Below are positions 54,636 to 64,000 of a stretch of DNA of 64,000 bases, in pieces; within the stretch, counting starts at the first letter, position 1; each line of letters begins with the position of its first letter. Origin of the DNA: Photobacterium sp. SKA34 (GTDB lineage Bacteria > Pseudomonadota > Gammaproteobacteria > Enterobacterales > Vibrionaceae); NCBI RefSeq assembly GCF_000153325.1, contig NZ_CH724142.1, positions 524,797 through 588,796 on the forward strand, written 5' to 3'. The notes beneath the pieces are model-generated. The model was not told the DNA's origin. It was given only the letters and a program-made list of their open reading frames with translations, and searched no databases. Both the position numbers and the translations under genes were made by a program.

Positions 54636-55346
54636 ATGAAACCTGTATTGACAATATCTTTCGTATGTTTTCTATTTACTCAAATTGCTTGTAATGGTCA
54701 AGATGCTGCCGAACAAAGTCGTACTCCTGAAAGCTCGACTGTGGATATCGAACCAAGTAGTGAAGACACTCTATTACCCATAGAACCATTACCAACAACG
54801 ACGCCTGATAGTGATAAAAGTGACACGAATAGTGACGTTGAGACAATTATTGAACCAGAATTAGAGCAGGATACATTAACTATAAATCCAGTAGATGAGA
54901 ACAACGAGCAACGTGAATTTGATGAACCCAATATAACCCTACCTGAACCTGAACCTGAACCTGAACCTGAACCTGAAAAGCCTACGCTACCAGCGTCACC
55001 TGGTGCAAACAATAATTGGAGCGATTTAGTTGTTCCTGACGATTTTGATTTCAACACTTCTTACGATATGGCAATCACCATCAATTTAAAAACAACAGAA
55101 ACATTGAGTATCGCTATCTACCATGACTTCAATAAAATAGAACCTGGTTACATTATTCCAATTGCTGGGAGTAAACTTGTCTCTGGCACAATTTCGAATG
55201 GCAATTTTAGTGGTACAATAAGAGTCACGGGCTCAATGACTTCAGTTTTAATTCAGCTTTTTAACCATAGCGGTAAAACACTTTTTTATCAGTCTGTCGA
55301 AGCAACTAATCCTGACGGTATTAACATCACTGACGAAACCCCATAA
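54636..55346 (+). CDS. lipoprotein, second of the pair, with Pro-Glu repeat
   Basis: A 236-residue protein with a signal and a lipobox (FTQIAC, Cys at 19), a long acidic Ser/Thr/Asp/Glu linker (20-125) containing a Pro-Glu repeat, and a C-terminal domain like that of the preceding gene. The linker is four times longer than in the first copy, so the domain would stand further from the membrane. The ribosome site is weak and the gap to the first gene is 69 bases. Probably duplicated from its neighbour. Confidence 0.68.
   Translation: MKPVLTISFVCFLFTQIACNGQDAAEQSRTPESSTVDIEPSSEDTLLPIEPLPTTTPDSDKSDTNSDVETIIEPELEQDTLTINPVDENNEQREFDEPNITLPEPEPEPEPEPEKPTLPASPGANNNWSDLVVPDDFDFNTSYDMAITINLKTTETLSIAIYHDFNKIEPGYIIPIAGSKLVSGTISNGNFSGTIRVTGSMTSVLIQLFNHSGKTLFYQSVEATNPDGINITDETP
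54942..54977 (+). repeat. six tandem copies of CCTGAA in a lipoprotein gene
   Basis: Six exact copies of the hexanucleotide CCTGAA encode Pro-Glu repeats in the linker. Because the unit is two codons, slippage would change linker length without breaking the frame. Confidence 0.9.
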
Positions 55347-55382
55347 TCATATATTTGGGACTAAAGTAAATTCTTTAAAGAT

Positions 55383-57779
55383 CTACTTAATATCTATAAT
55401 GCGGCTCGCTTTTCTATATTGCACTCGCCATCCTTGCCATCGTGGTAATTCCCATCGTTTTGGATCTGGCTTACGGTTGCCCGACAGATAATTTGCAATA
55501 ACAAGTTTACGATGAATGTCATATTCTATTGTCATCACAAGATCTGTGAGTTTCACTTCACGCGGATAACGCTCATCAAACTCTTGACGTTCCCATTCAG
55601 GTATTCCCTCAAAGATAAAATCTGTAGGTTCAAAGAGTTCAAGGTCATCAATATGTTCAATGCCTAAATCTTCGATTTGTTGCGATAGCCATTCAGTCAC
55701 ATCAACAGGCTCTGGTGCACGTTTAACAAAATCTGCATTATATAAACCCAATGCGAGATATAAATTCCACTGCGAGATATCTGAGGTAATTCGAGGTGCA
55801 AGCTCAGGCATTACTTCACCCACAAGCAGCATATCGACTATAGCTGAGCGTGCTGATTTCCCTTCAGGTTCAATCCATTTAGTATTAATCACCCGTCCCG
55901 CATAGATCCTTTGCACCGCAGTTTTAAAAGAGCCGTCTTGTTTTTCAACAGTCTCGCCTTGAACTAACTCGGCATCATTTATTTGTGACAATGTAACGGG
56001 CGCACTACAGGTTGCCAAAATGCGGTTTTGTTTAACCCCCTTACCAGGTAAAGCAAATTGATCAAATACGATCATAGCTTGAGATAGTGATCCATCTATC
56101 GGCTGATTATCAATTAATGAATCTTTTGCACTACTGACTTCAATAATACCGTTACTCATTGCCTGCTGACGTTTTTCCCGACGAAGAAAAACCAATTCAG
56201 GTAACGCCTTAATTACCGAACCTTGCCATAAATCTCGTTTAAATCGGCTAGCAACGGACAGCTCTGGAAGTTCAAGTAACTCTCGCATTTGAACTGATAA
56301 CAAACGCGCTTCTGCTAGCATATTTTCATCTACCGCTAGCCATTCTGGACACTCATCCATGCGCACCATTTTAATTAAGGCGGTCGCATCGCAAAACACA
56401 TTACCCAGCCATCGATACAATTGTTCAATATTTTCTTCTGAGCGTGGTGGCTGCCATAACCGTTGCGGAATAGACAATGCAGCAGCAAGATCAACCATCG
56501 CTTCTTTATTTGCTCGGGTATCCATTGCTGTTATCAAGTGTGAAAATAAAGTATCGATAGGAAGTTGATATAAGCAACGGCCATAATCAGTAATAACTTC
56601 ATTCTCCGTCATAGCCCCCATAGACAACAAAGCCTGCTGCGCTGCGACAAAGGTTTTTTCAGGTAAAGGATCAATAAACGAAAGTTGGCTAAGTCTTGCG
56701 TTACAACATAAAGCAGCCAAATAGGCTTCTACCAACTCTTCGCGTTGCAACTCTGGTGGTGTTAATAATTCTAACGCTGCGGCTTTACCATACAACCGAA
56801 TACACACACCATCTGTTACACGCCCAGCACGCCCTTTCCGCTGTTCTGAACTTGCGTTGGAAATAGCGTGTAATGATAATACTGTTCGACCGTTTCGCTG
56901 GTGGGTACGACGCTCTAAACCAGAATCAATGATCAACGTAATCCTAGGTATGGTTATCGAGGTTTCAGCTACGTTTGTTGCAACAATAATACGTTGCTTA
57001 TCACTTAGTGTTAAAGCTCGCTTTCTTTCATCATCTGTAACAGATGCATGTAATGGAATAATATCGATTAATCCTGCTTGTACTTGCTCACTAAACTGTT
57101 GCTTTAGTGCGTTTTGCGTTGATGCTATCTCTTTTCTTCCGGGTAAAAAGATCAAAATATCTTGATGACTATCAGCATGTGTTTGAACCAAACGGGTTAT
57201 CCGCTTATCAAGGTTCATCGCATCAGGCATATCTCGACTATCATGGGCATGATGCAACACATTTACCGCAAAATTACGTCCTTTAGCTTGTAAGTGCTGT
57301 GCAGATAAGTAGTTAACTAACCGTTGGCTATCAATCGTTGCTGAAGTAATAACTAAACGATGAGATTGTTGCTGTTTGAGTAACGCGAGCAGAAGATCAG
57401 TATCCCAACGTCTTTCATGAAACTCATCAATAATAATTGTTGAAAACTGAGCTAAATTGCCTTCACTTAACCAACGTAATGCAACACCGGGTGTCGCGTA
57501 AATAATGTCCGTATTTTCATTAAAGTGATGTTCAAAACGAATCGCATAACCAATGGATAGCTGGTTAGGATTTGCATCTTCAGTTAATAAATATTCTGCT
57601 AGCGACGTACAAGCAACCCGTCGAGGCTCAACCACCAGCACTTTTCCATAAATAGCCGCCCATAATGGCAAACGGGTTGATTTTCCCGAACCCGTTTCAG
57701 CTTCAACAACAATATGTTCATCACGTAACAAGGTCTTAAATTGTTGCTCAATGCTATCTATAGGTAAGTTGTTCTGCAT
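55383..57779 (-). CDS. hrpB: ATP-dependent helicase HrpB
   Basis: A DEAH-box helicase (about 800 residues) related to HrpA but with the HrpB-specific C terminus. Motif I is VEAETGSGKSTRLPLW, motif II DEFHER, where HrpB proteins replace Ala by Phe, motif III SATID, motif V TNVAETSITIP and motif VI QRKGRAGR. HrpB is widespread but its cellular role is not settled. I prefer the ATG at 57779, because the protein then starts with MQNNLPIDSIEQQ as in other HrpB proteins; a longer reading to 57857 is open but has no ribosome site. Confidence 0.9.
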   Translation of the reverse strand: MQNNLPIDSIEQQFKTLLRDEHIVVEAETGSGKSTRLPLWAAIYGKVLVVEPRRVACTSLAEYLLTEDANPNQLSIGYAIRFEHHFNENTDIIYATPGVALRWLSEGNLAQFSTIIIDEFHERRWDTDLLLALLKQQQSHRLVITSATIDSQRLVNYLSAQHLQAKGRNFAVNVLHHAHDSRDMPDAMNLDKRITRLVQTHADSHQDILIFLPGRKEIASTQNALKQQFSEQVQAGLIDIIPLHASVTDDERKRALTLSDKQRIIVATNVAETSITIPRITLIIDSGLERRTHQRNGRTVLSLHAISNASSEQRKGRAGRVTDGVCIRLYGKAAALELLTPPELQREELVEAYLAALCCNARLSQLSFIDPLPEKTFVAAQQALLSMGAMTENEVITDYGRCLYQLPIDTLFSHLITAMDTRANKEAMVDLAAALSIPQRLWQPPRSEENIEQLYRWLGNVFCDATALIKMVRMDECPEWLAVDENMLAEARLLSVQMRELLELPELSVASRFKRDLWQGSVIKALPELVFLRREKRQQAMSNGIIEVSSAKDSLIDNQPIDGSLSQAMIVFDQFALPGKGVKQNRILATCSAPVTLSQINDAELVQGETVEKQDGSFKTAVQRIYAGRVINTKWIEPEGKSARSAIVDMLLVGEVMPELAPRITSDISQWNLYLALGLYNADFVKRAPEPVDVTEWLSQQIEDLGIEHIDDLELFEPTDFIFEGIPEWERQEFDERYPREVKLTDLVMTIEYDIHRKLVIANYLSGNRKPDPKRWELPRWQGWRVQYRKASRIIDIK

Positions 57780-58006
57780 ATTTAATATATCTTTAATGAA
57801 TTCAAAGCTATTTTCGCAATTATTACCTACATTGTCAGTGAGAATCATAATATTCATTAAACTGGCTATTCATATCAGCCTAATTGTTTATTCCATCATC
57901 AATTACGTTTTATTTCTTTATGTAAAGACTACAAATTTCATCGAAAAATTGACTTTTTTTTGTAACTCCCTAGCCTTACAGCATCAACTTATGGAGGCAA
58001 CGCCAC

Positions 58007-58903
58007 ATGACAACGAAAACCATATTTAATCCTGATCTTTGGAACGAAGTTGAAGGCTTTGATTTTGAAGATATTACTTATCATCGCGCAAAAGATCAGG
58101 GTACTGTTCGTATTGCAATTAATCGTCCGGATTGTCTTAACGCATTTCGTCCAAAAACAGTTGATGAGCTATTCACCGCACTCGATCACGCTCGTCAATG
58201 GTCAGATGTAGGCTGTGTATTACTAACGGGTAATGGCCCATCTCATAAAGGCCAGTGGTCATTCTCATCGGGTGGCGATCAACGTATTCGTGGTAAAGAT
58301 GGCTATAAATATGAAGGTGAAGAAACGGGTACTGCTGACGTTGCGCGTATGGGTCGACTTCATATTCTCGAAGTTCAACGCATGATCCGCTTTATGCCAA
58401 AAGTTGTTATCGCGGTAGTTCCAGGTTGGGCTGTTGGTGGTGGTCATAGCTTACACGTTGTTTGTGATTTAACGCTAGCATCTAAAGAGCATGCCGTGTT
58501 TAAGCAAACAGATCCTGATGTCGCATCATTTGACTCAGGTTACGGCTCTGCGTATCTAGCTAAGATGATCGGTCAAAAGCGTGCTCGTGAAATCTTCTTC
58601 TGTGGCTTTAATTACAGCGCACAAGAGGCCTATGAAATGGGGATGGTGAACAAGGTTGTCGATCACTTTGAATTAGAAGAAGAAGCACTTCGTTGGGGTA
58701 AAGAAATCACAAGTAAGTCACCAACAGCAATGCGCATGCTAAAATATGGTTTCAACCTTCCAGATGATGGTTTAGTCGGTCAGCAACTCTTTGCTGGTGA
58801 AGCAACGCGTCTTGCTTATGGAACTGAAGAAGCACAAGAAGGTCGCGATGCGTTCCTAGAAAAACGCGATCAAGATTTTAGCCGCTTCCCTTGGCATTAC
58901 TGA
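58007..58903 (+). CDS. menB: 1,4-dihydroxy-2-naphthoyl-CoA synthase MenB
   Basis: Closes the second ring of menaquinone by Dieckmann-type condensation of o-succinylbenzoyl-CoA. The 298-residue crotonase-fold protein is the longer MenB form. Key segments are NRPDCLNAFRPKTVDE, WSFSSGGDQRIRGKDGY, PGWAVGGGHSLHVVCDLTLA and SFDSGYGSAYLA with the catalytic Asp and Tyr. TGGAGG lies about 9 bases before the ATG. No other men gene is adjacent, so this menB is separate from the rest of the pathway. Confidence 0.93.
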   Translation: MTTKTIFNPDLWNEVEGFDFEDITYHRAKDQGTVRIAINRPDCLNAFRPKTVDELFTALDHARQWSDVGCVLLTGNGPSHKGQWSFSSGGDQRIRGKDGYKYEGEETGTADVARMGRLHILEVQRMIRFMPKVVIAVVPGWAVGGGHSLHVVCDLTLASKEHAVFKQTDPDVASFDSGYGSAYLAKMIGQKRAREIFFCGFNYSAQEAYEMGMVNKVVDHFELEEEALRWGKEITSKSPTAMRMLKYGFNLPDDGLVGQQLFAGEATRLAYGTEEAQEGRDAFLEKRDQDFSRFPWHY

Positions 58904-58925
58904 TCAACTCAACTTATAGACAAAT

Positions 58926-58957
58926 AAAAGCCACTTACTTATTATCAATAAGTGGCT
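58926..58957. terminator. bidirectional terminator
   Basis: Stem AGCCACTTA/TAAGTGGCT with an 11-base loop between menB and the convergent small gene. Confidence 0.82.
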
Positions 58958-58966
58958 ATATCCATT

Positions 58967-59152
58967 TTATTTATTTTCGCTGTGAATTCTTGATGTAAAA
59001 TAATCAATCGAGACAACACTATCTCGAGGACCGAGATCTTCTTGAAGCCCTGCTACCTTCCTATCTCGCTCCAAAAACGATTCAGCTTTAACATCTGAAG
59101 AGTAAACATTACCATCGACTAATACTGAAACCTTCGCTAAATAGTATTTCAT
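58967..59152 (-). CDS. small conserved-looking protein of 61 residues
   Basis: A short gene with an unusually strong ribosome site (AAGGAGGTG, 5 bases before ATG). The protein, starting MKYYLAKVSVLVDGNVYSSD, alternates hydrophobic and polar residues like a small beta-sheet protein and ends in a charged helix. No family recognised. It shares a terminator with menB. Confidence 0.65.
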   Translation of the reverse strand: MKYYLAKVSVLVDGNVYSSDVKAESFLERDRKVAGLQEDLGPRDSVVSIDYFTSRIHSENK

Positions 59153-59497
59153 GACACACCTCCTTGCGTGAATGTATTGTTACTCTACCCCATAGTTGGA
59201 TAGTTTTATTGAATTGAGTATCAAGTCGTGACATAAACGATATTGTTAAATGGAAAATTTATAAAATATTGCATTGGTTCACAAATATAAAACTAATTAC
59301 ATTATTTACTCGCAATAAAACGTCACAAAACCAACAATTAGTTAAAAAAACAGCATTTTATTAAATAATATGACACGACTTGCTAAATAAGTGATCATAC
59401 CCTTTGTATTCTTATCATTGACGTTCTAGCATTAGTGACCAACTGAAAACTCACGCTTGTTTTCAATTTTAATCTTCTAGCTACAGAGTCTATTTGC
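59153..59497. other. intergenic region with the maeA promoter
   Basis: 345 AT-rich bases between divergent genes. It should contain the promoters of both. I see no tRNA, small RNA or clear operator. Confidence 0.45.
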
Positions 59498-61186
59498 ATG
59501 AACAACGATAAAAGACCTTTATATATCCCCTATGCAGGTCCTGCACTGCTTGAAACACCTCTTCTAAACAAAGGTAGTGCATTCTCTGTCGAAGAACGTA
59601 TGTACTTTAACCTTGAAGGGCTTCTTCCTGAAGCTATTGAATCTATTGAAGAACAAACAGAACGTGCTTATCAGCAATATTTAAAGTTTGATAACGATAT
59701 GGATAAGCACATTTATCTCCGAAATATCCAAGATACCAATGAAACCTTGTTTTACCGTTTGGTAGAAAACCACGTAACAGAAATGATGCCAATCATCTAT
59801 ACCCCGACAGTGGGTTCTGCGTGTGAAGATTTCTCAAATATTTACCGTCGCGGTCGTGGTCTATTTATTTCTTACCCAAACCGTGATCGCATTGAAGACA
59901 TGCTAAACAATGCTTCACGTCAGAACGTAAAAGTGATTGTAGTAACCGACGGTGAACGTATTCTTGGATTAGGTGACCAAGGCATCGGTGGTATGGGTAT
60001 TCCAATTGGTAAGCTTTCTTTATACACCGCGTGTGGTGGTATTAGTCCGGCTTATACTCTACCTGTTGTACTTGATGTTGGTACTAATAACCCGCAACGT
60101 TTATCAGATCCTATGTACATGGGTTGGCGCCATAGCCGTATTACAGGTAAAGAGTACGATGCGTTTGTTGATGAGTTTATCCAAGCAGTTAAACAACGTT
60201 GGCCTGAAGCATTAATTCAATTTGAAGATTTTGCACAAAAAAATGCAATGCCTTTACTTGAGCGTTACAAAGATAAAGTTTGTTGCTTTAACGATGATAT
60301 TCAAGGTACAGCGGCGGTAACTGTTGGCTCTCTACTCGCAGCATGTAAAGCAGCAGGCAATAAGCTGTCAGAGCAACGTGTAACCTTCCTTGGTGCAGGC
60401 TCGGCAGGTTGTGGTATTGCAGAAGCGATTATTGCACAAATGGTGTCTGAAGGTATTTCTGATGCACAAGCTCGCAGCCAAGTATTCATGGTTGATCGTT
60501 GGGGCCTACTCATTGATGGAATGCCAAATCTACTTAACTTCCAACAAGCACTTGTTCAGAAAAATACACAATTAGCAGATTGGGATGTGGCAGATAATAA
60601 CATCTCACTCCTTGATGTTATGCGTAATGCAAAACCGACGATTTTAATCGGTGTATCAGGTGTTCCGGGACTATTTAGTGAAGAAGTGATCCGTGAAATG
60701 TACGCGCACTGTGAGCGCCCTATCATTTTTCCACTTTCTAACCCAACAAGCCGTGTTGAGGCAACACCATTTGATATCATTCGTTGGACGGATGGTAACG
60801 CATTGGTTGCTACAGGTTCACCATTTGAGCCTGTGGTTTATGAAGGCAAAACTTATCCAATCGCACAATGTAATAATAGTTACATTTTCCCAGGTATTGG
60901 TTTAGGGGTATTAGCGGTTAATGCTCGCCGTGTTACCAATGAAATGCTAATGGAAAGTAGCCAAGCATTAGCAGAGTGTTCACCACTTGCTATTCATGGT
61001 CATGGTCCTCTATTACCACCGTTAGAAGAGATTCAGAAAGTCTCTCGTAAAATTGCTTTTGCCGTTGCAAAGAAAGCGGTTGAACAACATAAAGCACCTA
61101 AAAACTCCGATGAACGTATCAGAGAAAAAATCGATGCTAACTTCTGGAAATCAGAATATCGTCGTTACAAACGAACTTCGTTCTAA
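59498..61186 (+). CDS. maeA: NAD-dependent malic enzyme MaeA
   Basis: Converts malate to pyruvate, CO2 and NADH. The 562-residue protein is the long MaeA/SfcA form with the conserved [20 protein letters not shown] block near the N terminus, the [20 protein letters not shown] nucleotide and metal region, [14 protein letters not shown] with metal ligands, and [13 protein letters not shown], an NAD-binding loop. The length and domain order are those of E. coli MaeA. The ribosome site is weak. A strong terminator follows. Confidence 0.95.
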   Translation: MNNDKRPLYIPYAGPALLETPLLNKGSAFSVEERMYFNLEGLLPEAIESIEEQTERAYQQYLKFDNDMDKHIYLRNIQDTNETLFYRLVENHVTEMMPIIYTPTVGSACEDFSNIYRRGRGLFISYPNRDRIEDMLNNASRQNVKVIVVTDGERILGLGDQGIGGMGIPIGKLSLYTACGGISPAYTLPVVLDVGTNNPQRLSDPMYMGWRHSRITGKEYDAFVDEFIQAVKQRWPEALIQFEDFAQKNAMPLLERYKDKVCCFNDDIQGTAAVTVGSLLAACKAAGNKLSEQRVTFLGAGSAGCGIAEAIIAQMVSEGISDAQARSQVFMVDRWGLLIDGMPNLLNFQQALVQKNTQLADWDVADNNISLLDVMRNAKPTILIGVSGVPGLFSEEVIREMYAHCERPIIFPLSNPTSRVEATPFDIIRWTDGNALVATGSPFEPVVYEGKTYPIAQCNNSYIFPGIGLGVLAVNARRVTNEMLMESSQALAECSPLAIHGHGPLLPPLEEIQKVSRKIAFAVAKKAVEQHKAPKNSDERIREKIDANFWKSEYRRYKRTSF

Positions 61187-61194
61187 ACCTCAAT

Positions 61195-61225
61195 TAAAAA
61201 AGGTGCCAATCAGGCACCTTTTTTT
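61195..61225 (+). terminator. terminator of maeA
   Basis: Stem AAGGTGCC/GGCACCTT with a 5-base loop and a T-run, about 10 bases after the stop codon. Confidence 0.87.
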
Positions 61226-61389
61226 GGTGAAAGTAATACTTCTCTTTTTACTTGTTATTATTGAATATTATTTCAGCAGTCATAAAATAAAATGACAAAA
61301 CGCAGACATTTACCCCTTAATAAATAGACATTTTATTAAATGATTAAGGTAAGATATAAATTAAGAACTTTGTACTTTCGTGGATAATT

Positions 61390-62136
61390 ATGAAACTGCT
61401 CAATCTAATCCGTATTTCTGCAGTTATCTGTATCTTATTTGTTTCAACATTATTGTTATTTGATCGTTGGGTTTCAGCTCGTACATCTGATCGCATTTAT
61501 CATGAAATCTCTACAGTACCAAAGCATTCTGTGGGATTAGTTCTTGGAACAAGTAAATATATAGCTAAAACATTAAACCCATATTATGAATATCGTATTA
61601 CAGCGGCATTAGATTTATATAAGCAAGGTAAAATAGATTATTTCTTGCTCAGCGGTGACAATGCACATCGCTCTTATAATGAACCTTGGACGATGAAGCG
61701 AGATTTATTAAAAGCAGGTGTTCCTGACGACAAGATTGTTTTAGATTACGCAGGGTTTCGAACGCTTGATTCTATCGTCCGCGCAAAAGAAGTGTTTGAA
61801 GCTGATAATTTTACAATTATTACCCAACAATTCCACTGCGAACGCGCACTATTTATTGCTGATACCTATAAAATTAAAGCAAGATGTTTGGCAGTACATG
61901 AACCCAATGGTACTGCGCAACTTAAAATTCGTATTCGAGAAGTACTTGCTCGTGTTAAAGCATTAAGTGATCTGTTTATACTAAATGTACAACCTAAGTT
62001 TCTAGGTCCCAAAGAACCTATCATTAAACCCGCACCTGCTACTGTTATCAGTGAAGATACTGTGCCATCTTCTGCAATTAATAATCAAAAACAGTTAGAT
62101 AATTTGACACCGAAAGAAAGCAATACTTCAGAGTAA
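61390..62136 (+). CDS. sanA: SanA/YdcF-type envelope protein (DUF218)
   Basis: SanA is an inner-membrane-anchored periplasmic protein that affects envelope permeability and vancomycin exclusion in E. coli. The 248-residue product has one N-terminal helix (residues 10-27), then the DUF218 domain: VGLVLGTSKY near 49-58, RITAALDLYKQGKIDYFLLS, GDNAHRSYNEPWTMK, TLDSIVRAKEVF, and QQFHCERALFIADTYKI. A Pro/Asn-rich tail extends past the usual end. It is monocistronic. The start is supported by the position of the helix only. Confidence 0.85.
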   Translation: MKLLNLIRISAVICILFVSTLLLFDRWVSARTSDRIYHEISTVPKHSVGLVLGTSKYIAKTLNPYYEYRITAALDLYKQGKIDYFLLSGDNAHRSYNEPWTMKRDLLKAGVPDDKIVLDYAGFRTLDSIVRAKEVFEADNFTIITQQFHCERALFIADTYKIKARCLAVHEPNGTAQLKIRIREVLARVKALSDLFILNVQPKFLGPKEPIIKPAPATVISEDTVPSSAINNQKQLDNLTPKESNTSE

Positions 62137-62279
62137 AACATAAAGCCAGTGGTTTCACTGGCTTGTACTTCTGTCTTTAGCTTTTTTTCTTTCATCATCT
62201 TCATAAACCTATGCTTTATATCTTTCATATAATGAAGAACGTCAGCTTTAATTTTCTTATTTAGCTCTGCACTTTTCAT
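62085..62279 (-). CDS. doubtful small basic protein antisense to the sanA end
   Basis: A 64-codon minus-strand frame with a basic helical start (MKSAELNKKIKADVLHYMKD) and AAGGA about 10 bases before the second of two ATG codons. Its first 45 residues look protein-like; the last third runs over the sanA terminator and 3' end and looks like chance. A real gene may be shorter or this may be no gene. No family recognised. Apart from this and the hairpin, the 480 bases between sanA and the next gene show nothing. Confidence 0.3.
   Translation of the reverse strand: MKSAELNKKIKADVLHYMKDIKHRFMKMMKEKKLKTEVQASETTGFMFYSEVLLSFGVKLSNCF
62143..62164 (+). terminator. probable hairpin terminator of sanA
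   Basis: Perfect stem AAGCCAGTG/CACTGGCTT with a 4-base loop, 6 bases after the sanA stop codon. It lacks a clean T-run, so the stop may be partial. Confidence 0.55.
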
Positions 62280-62617
62280 TTGTTTCTGCATCCTTAAATA
62301 TTACCGTCCATTTAAACGTCAATATCTTGTCGATAAATATATTAGCACAAGTAACTAAAGTTACAGCGGCCACTTTTTGTGAACGACACCCAAGTTATTA
62401 CTCATTTAAGAATGATATTGCTCTATTTTCATAAGGATTAGAACGAAAAGTAAAATGTCATTTTATTTCAACAGAGTAGAAACAAATAAAACACTTAATT
62501 ATTACTTAAAATTAACCAATTATATGCATATGTCTCAAACTATACCGTTAACAACCCTTATATTAGCAGCGCAAATTGATGCATTAACTACTGGCCTCTT
62601 GCTATTGGAGAAACGCA

Positions 62618-63988
62618 ATGACAGCGCTCACACTCACGATTAAACAATGGATATTGAATCGCAATAGTTTAATTATCCTTGCTGATATACTTTTATTTTT
62701 AACGCTACTAAACACGCTACCATTTGAAGCCAATGTCACATTAGGACTTAGTATATTAAGCTTTATCGCTGTACTTTGGTTAACTGAAGCTTTACATGTC
62801 AGTGTCACTGCCATTCTAGTTCCTTTACTCGCCGTATTCTTTGGTGTTTTTCAAACTCAGCAAGCATTAGCTAACTTCTCCAATCCAATTATATTTCTCT
62901 TTCTAGGAGGCTTCGCGTTAGCTGCGGCACTGCATAAGCAGCAACTCGATCAAGTCATTGCAGACAAAGTATTAATCGCGGCAAAAGGCAAAATGTCTAT
63001 CGCTGTATTAATGCTATTTGGTGTAACGGCAGGGCTTTCAATGTGGATAAGTAATACAGCAACAACCGCAATGATGCTGCCATTAGTTTTAGGCGTATTG
63101 AATAAGGTTAATAGTAAAACAGGCCATAACACTTATGTGTTTACCCTACTTGGTATTGCTTATTGTGCAAGTATTGGTGGCATTGCCACGATTGTCGGCA
63201 GCCCTCCTAATGCCATTGCTGCCGCAGAAGCTGGGTTAAACTTTACCGAGTGGATGTACTTTGGTGTACCTGTGACTCTTTTCTTGTTACCGCTAACCGT
63301 TGGCCTGTTATATGTTCTTCTCAAACCAAATTTAAATCATACCTTTGAGATTGACCACACCCCTGTATCTTGGACAAAAGGAAAACTTCTTACTTTAGCT
63401 ATCTTCCTTCTAACAGTTAGCTGTTGGATTTTCAGCAAACCAATTAACGCATTTTTAGGTGGGTTCGCTAAATTTGACACGCTTATTGCATTAAGCGCCA
63501 TCGTATTATTATGTGTGTCACGAGTGGTAAGCTGGAAAGATATTCAAAAGTCAACAGACTGGGGGGTACTTATTCTATTTGGTGGAGGTATATGTCTGAG
63601 TAATATACTAAAAGCCACAGGAACAAGTGTCTTCTTAGCACAAGAGTTAAGTACATTTTTAAACCAAGCGGGATTATTTCTTACTATTTTAGTTGTTGCT
63701 ATCTTTGTTGTTTTTCTCACAGAGTTTGCAAGCAATACAGCCAGTGCCGCATTGTTAATCCCTGTATTTGCAACTGTTGCAGAAGCATTAGGGGTATCAC
63801 CTGTTGTGTTATCAGCACTTATTGCTATCGCTGCTTCTTGTGCCTTTATGCTGCCTGTTGCGACACCACCTAATGCGATCGTATTTAGTACAGGATTTAT
63901 TAAACAACAAGAAATGATGCGCGTAGGTATTTATCTCAATATATTGTGTATTACATTTCTAACAATGTTTACTTGGTTGTTCTGGTAA
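62618..63988 (+). CDS. DASS (SLC13) family anion:Na+ symporter
   Basis: An inner-membrane carrier for dicarboxylates or sulfate driven by Na+. The 456-residue protein has about 11 helices and the two SNT motifs that form the ligand and Na+ sites: [14 protein letters not shown] in the first half and [14 protein letters not shown] in the second, plus the PPNAIAA and [10 protein letters not shown] loops. Such members commonly carry malate, succinate or related acids; maeA 1.4 kb upstream is a weak hint for C4-dicarboxylates. GGAG lies 7 bases before the ATG. It ends at the edge of the window. Confidence 0.88.
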   Translation: MTALTLTIKQWILNRNSLIILADILLFLTLLNTLPFEANVTLGLSILSFIAVLWLTEALHVSVTAILVPLLAVFFGVFQTQQALANFSNPIIFLFLGGFALAAALHKQQLDQVIADKVLIAAKGKMSIAVLMLFGVTAGLSMWISNTATTAMMLPLVLGVLNKVNSKTGHNTYVFTLLGIAYCASIGGIATIVGSPPNAIAAAEAGLNFTEWMYFGVPVTLFLLPLTVGLLYVLLKPNLNHTFEIDHTPVSWTKGKLLTLAIFLLTVSCWIFSKPINAFLGGFAKFDTLIALSAIVLLCVSRVVSWKDIQKSTDWGVLILFGGGICLSNILKATGTSVFLAQELSTFLNQAGLFLTILVVAIFVVFLTEFASNTASAALLIPVFATVAEALGVSPVVLSALIAIAASCAFMLPVATPPNAIVFSTGFIKQQEMMRVGIYLNILCITFLTMFTWLFW

Positions 63989-64000
63989 TTTTAATAAAAA

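Noticed and set aside
62455-62643. 62-codon frame overlapping the start of the DASS transporter
   Set aside because: No good ribosome site, overlap with a well-supported start, and no protein-like pattern; a leader role is possible but unsupported.
1-64000. tRNA, rRNA, CRISPR arrays, prophage or insertion sequences
   Set aside because: Nothing with the needed structure, repeats or marker genes was seen while reading the window.

Overview
The window looks like chromosomal DNA from a marine gammaproteobacterium of the Vibrionaceae, most likely Photobacterium or Aliivibrio. This is inferred from the low GC content, the gene content (inosine-guanosine kinase, NqrB, MSHA-type pilin, ZntB, CopG-like DUF411 protein, DUF3581, LruC protein) and the style of the proteins; no rRNA or tRNA gene is present to confirm it. 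There is no phage, insertion sequence or CRISPR array.

The first 23 kb is a formate dehydrogenase (FDH) region. On the minus strand lie a ferredoxin-like polyferredoxin, a TorD-type chaperone, a tiny Tat-signal protein and the FDH catalytic, iron-sulfur and cytochrome b subunits. Upstream are DUF3306/DUF3305 accessory genes, then divergent fdhD and a helix-turn-helix regulator fused to a periplasmic-binding-protein-like domain. After a PBP7 gene and a small membrane ORF comes a two-component system (Cache-type kinase plus NtrC-family sigma-54 activator). It is divergent from tupABC (tungstate/molybdate-type ABC uptake), mobA and a mobB-moeA fusion. So the enzyme, its maturation factors, its metal uptake, its cofactor assembly and a probable dedicated regulator sit side by side. 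I find four good sigma-54 promoters here and several copies of one palindrome (TGAGACA-N3-TGTCTCA) in front of both the FDH operon and the regulator/tup pair, which suggests one regulon. The activator gene is interrupted by an in-frame amber codon at its Walker A motif and the kinase has Trp in place of a G2-box Gly, so the circuit is probably broken in this strain.

From 23.9 to 36 kb the DNA is mixed: DUF3581, an OmpR-type two-component system, glucose PTS (ptsG) with a CRP-like site, pgpB, an XRE-type regulator, a Cys-rich secreted protein next to a copG homologue, a broken gene remnant, an APH-type kinase, YbjQ, a CIA30 protein, a soluble CZB chemoreceptor and a zinc-ribbon-like unknown.

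From 36 to 64 kb are an orphan nqrB, a DUF2786 protein, gsk, a thioesterase, hrpA, a Tat/lipoprotein metallophosphoesterase, a MATE pump with a divergent AraC regulator, zntB, a TerB protein, a LruC-domain secreted protein followed by two paralogous lipoproteins, hrpB, a lone menB, NAD-malic enzyme maeA, sanA and a DASS (SLC13) anion/Na+ symporter. Most genes are single transcription units closed by clear bidirectional terminators.
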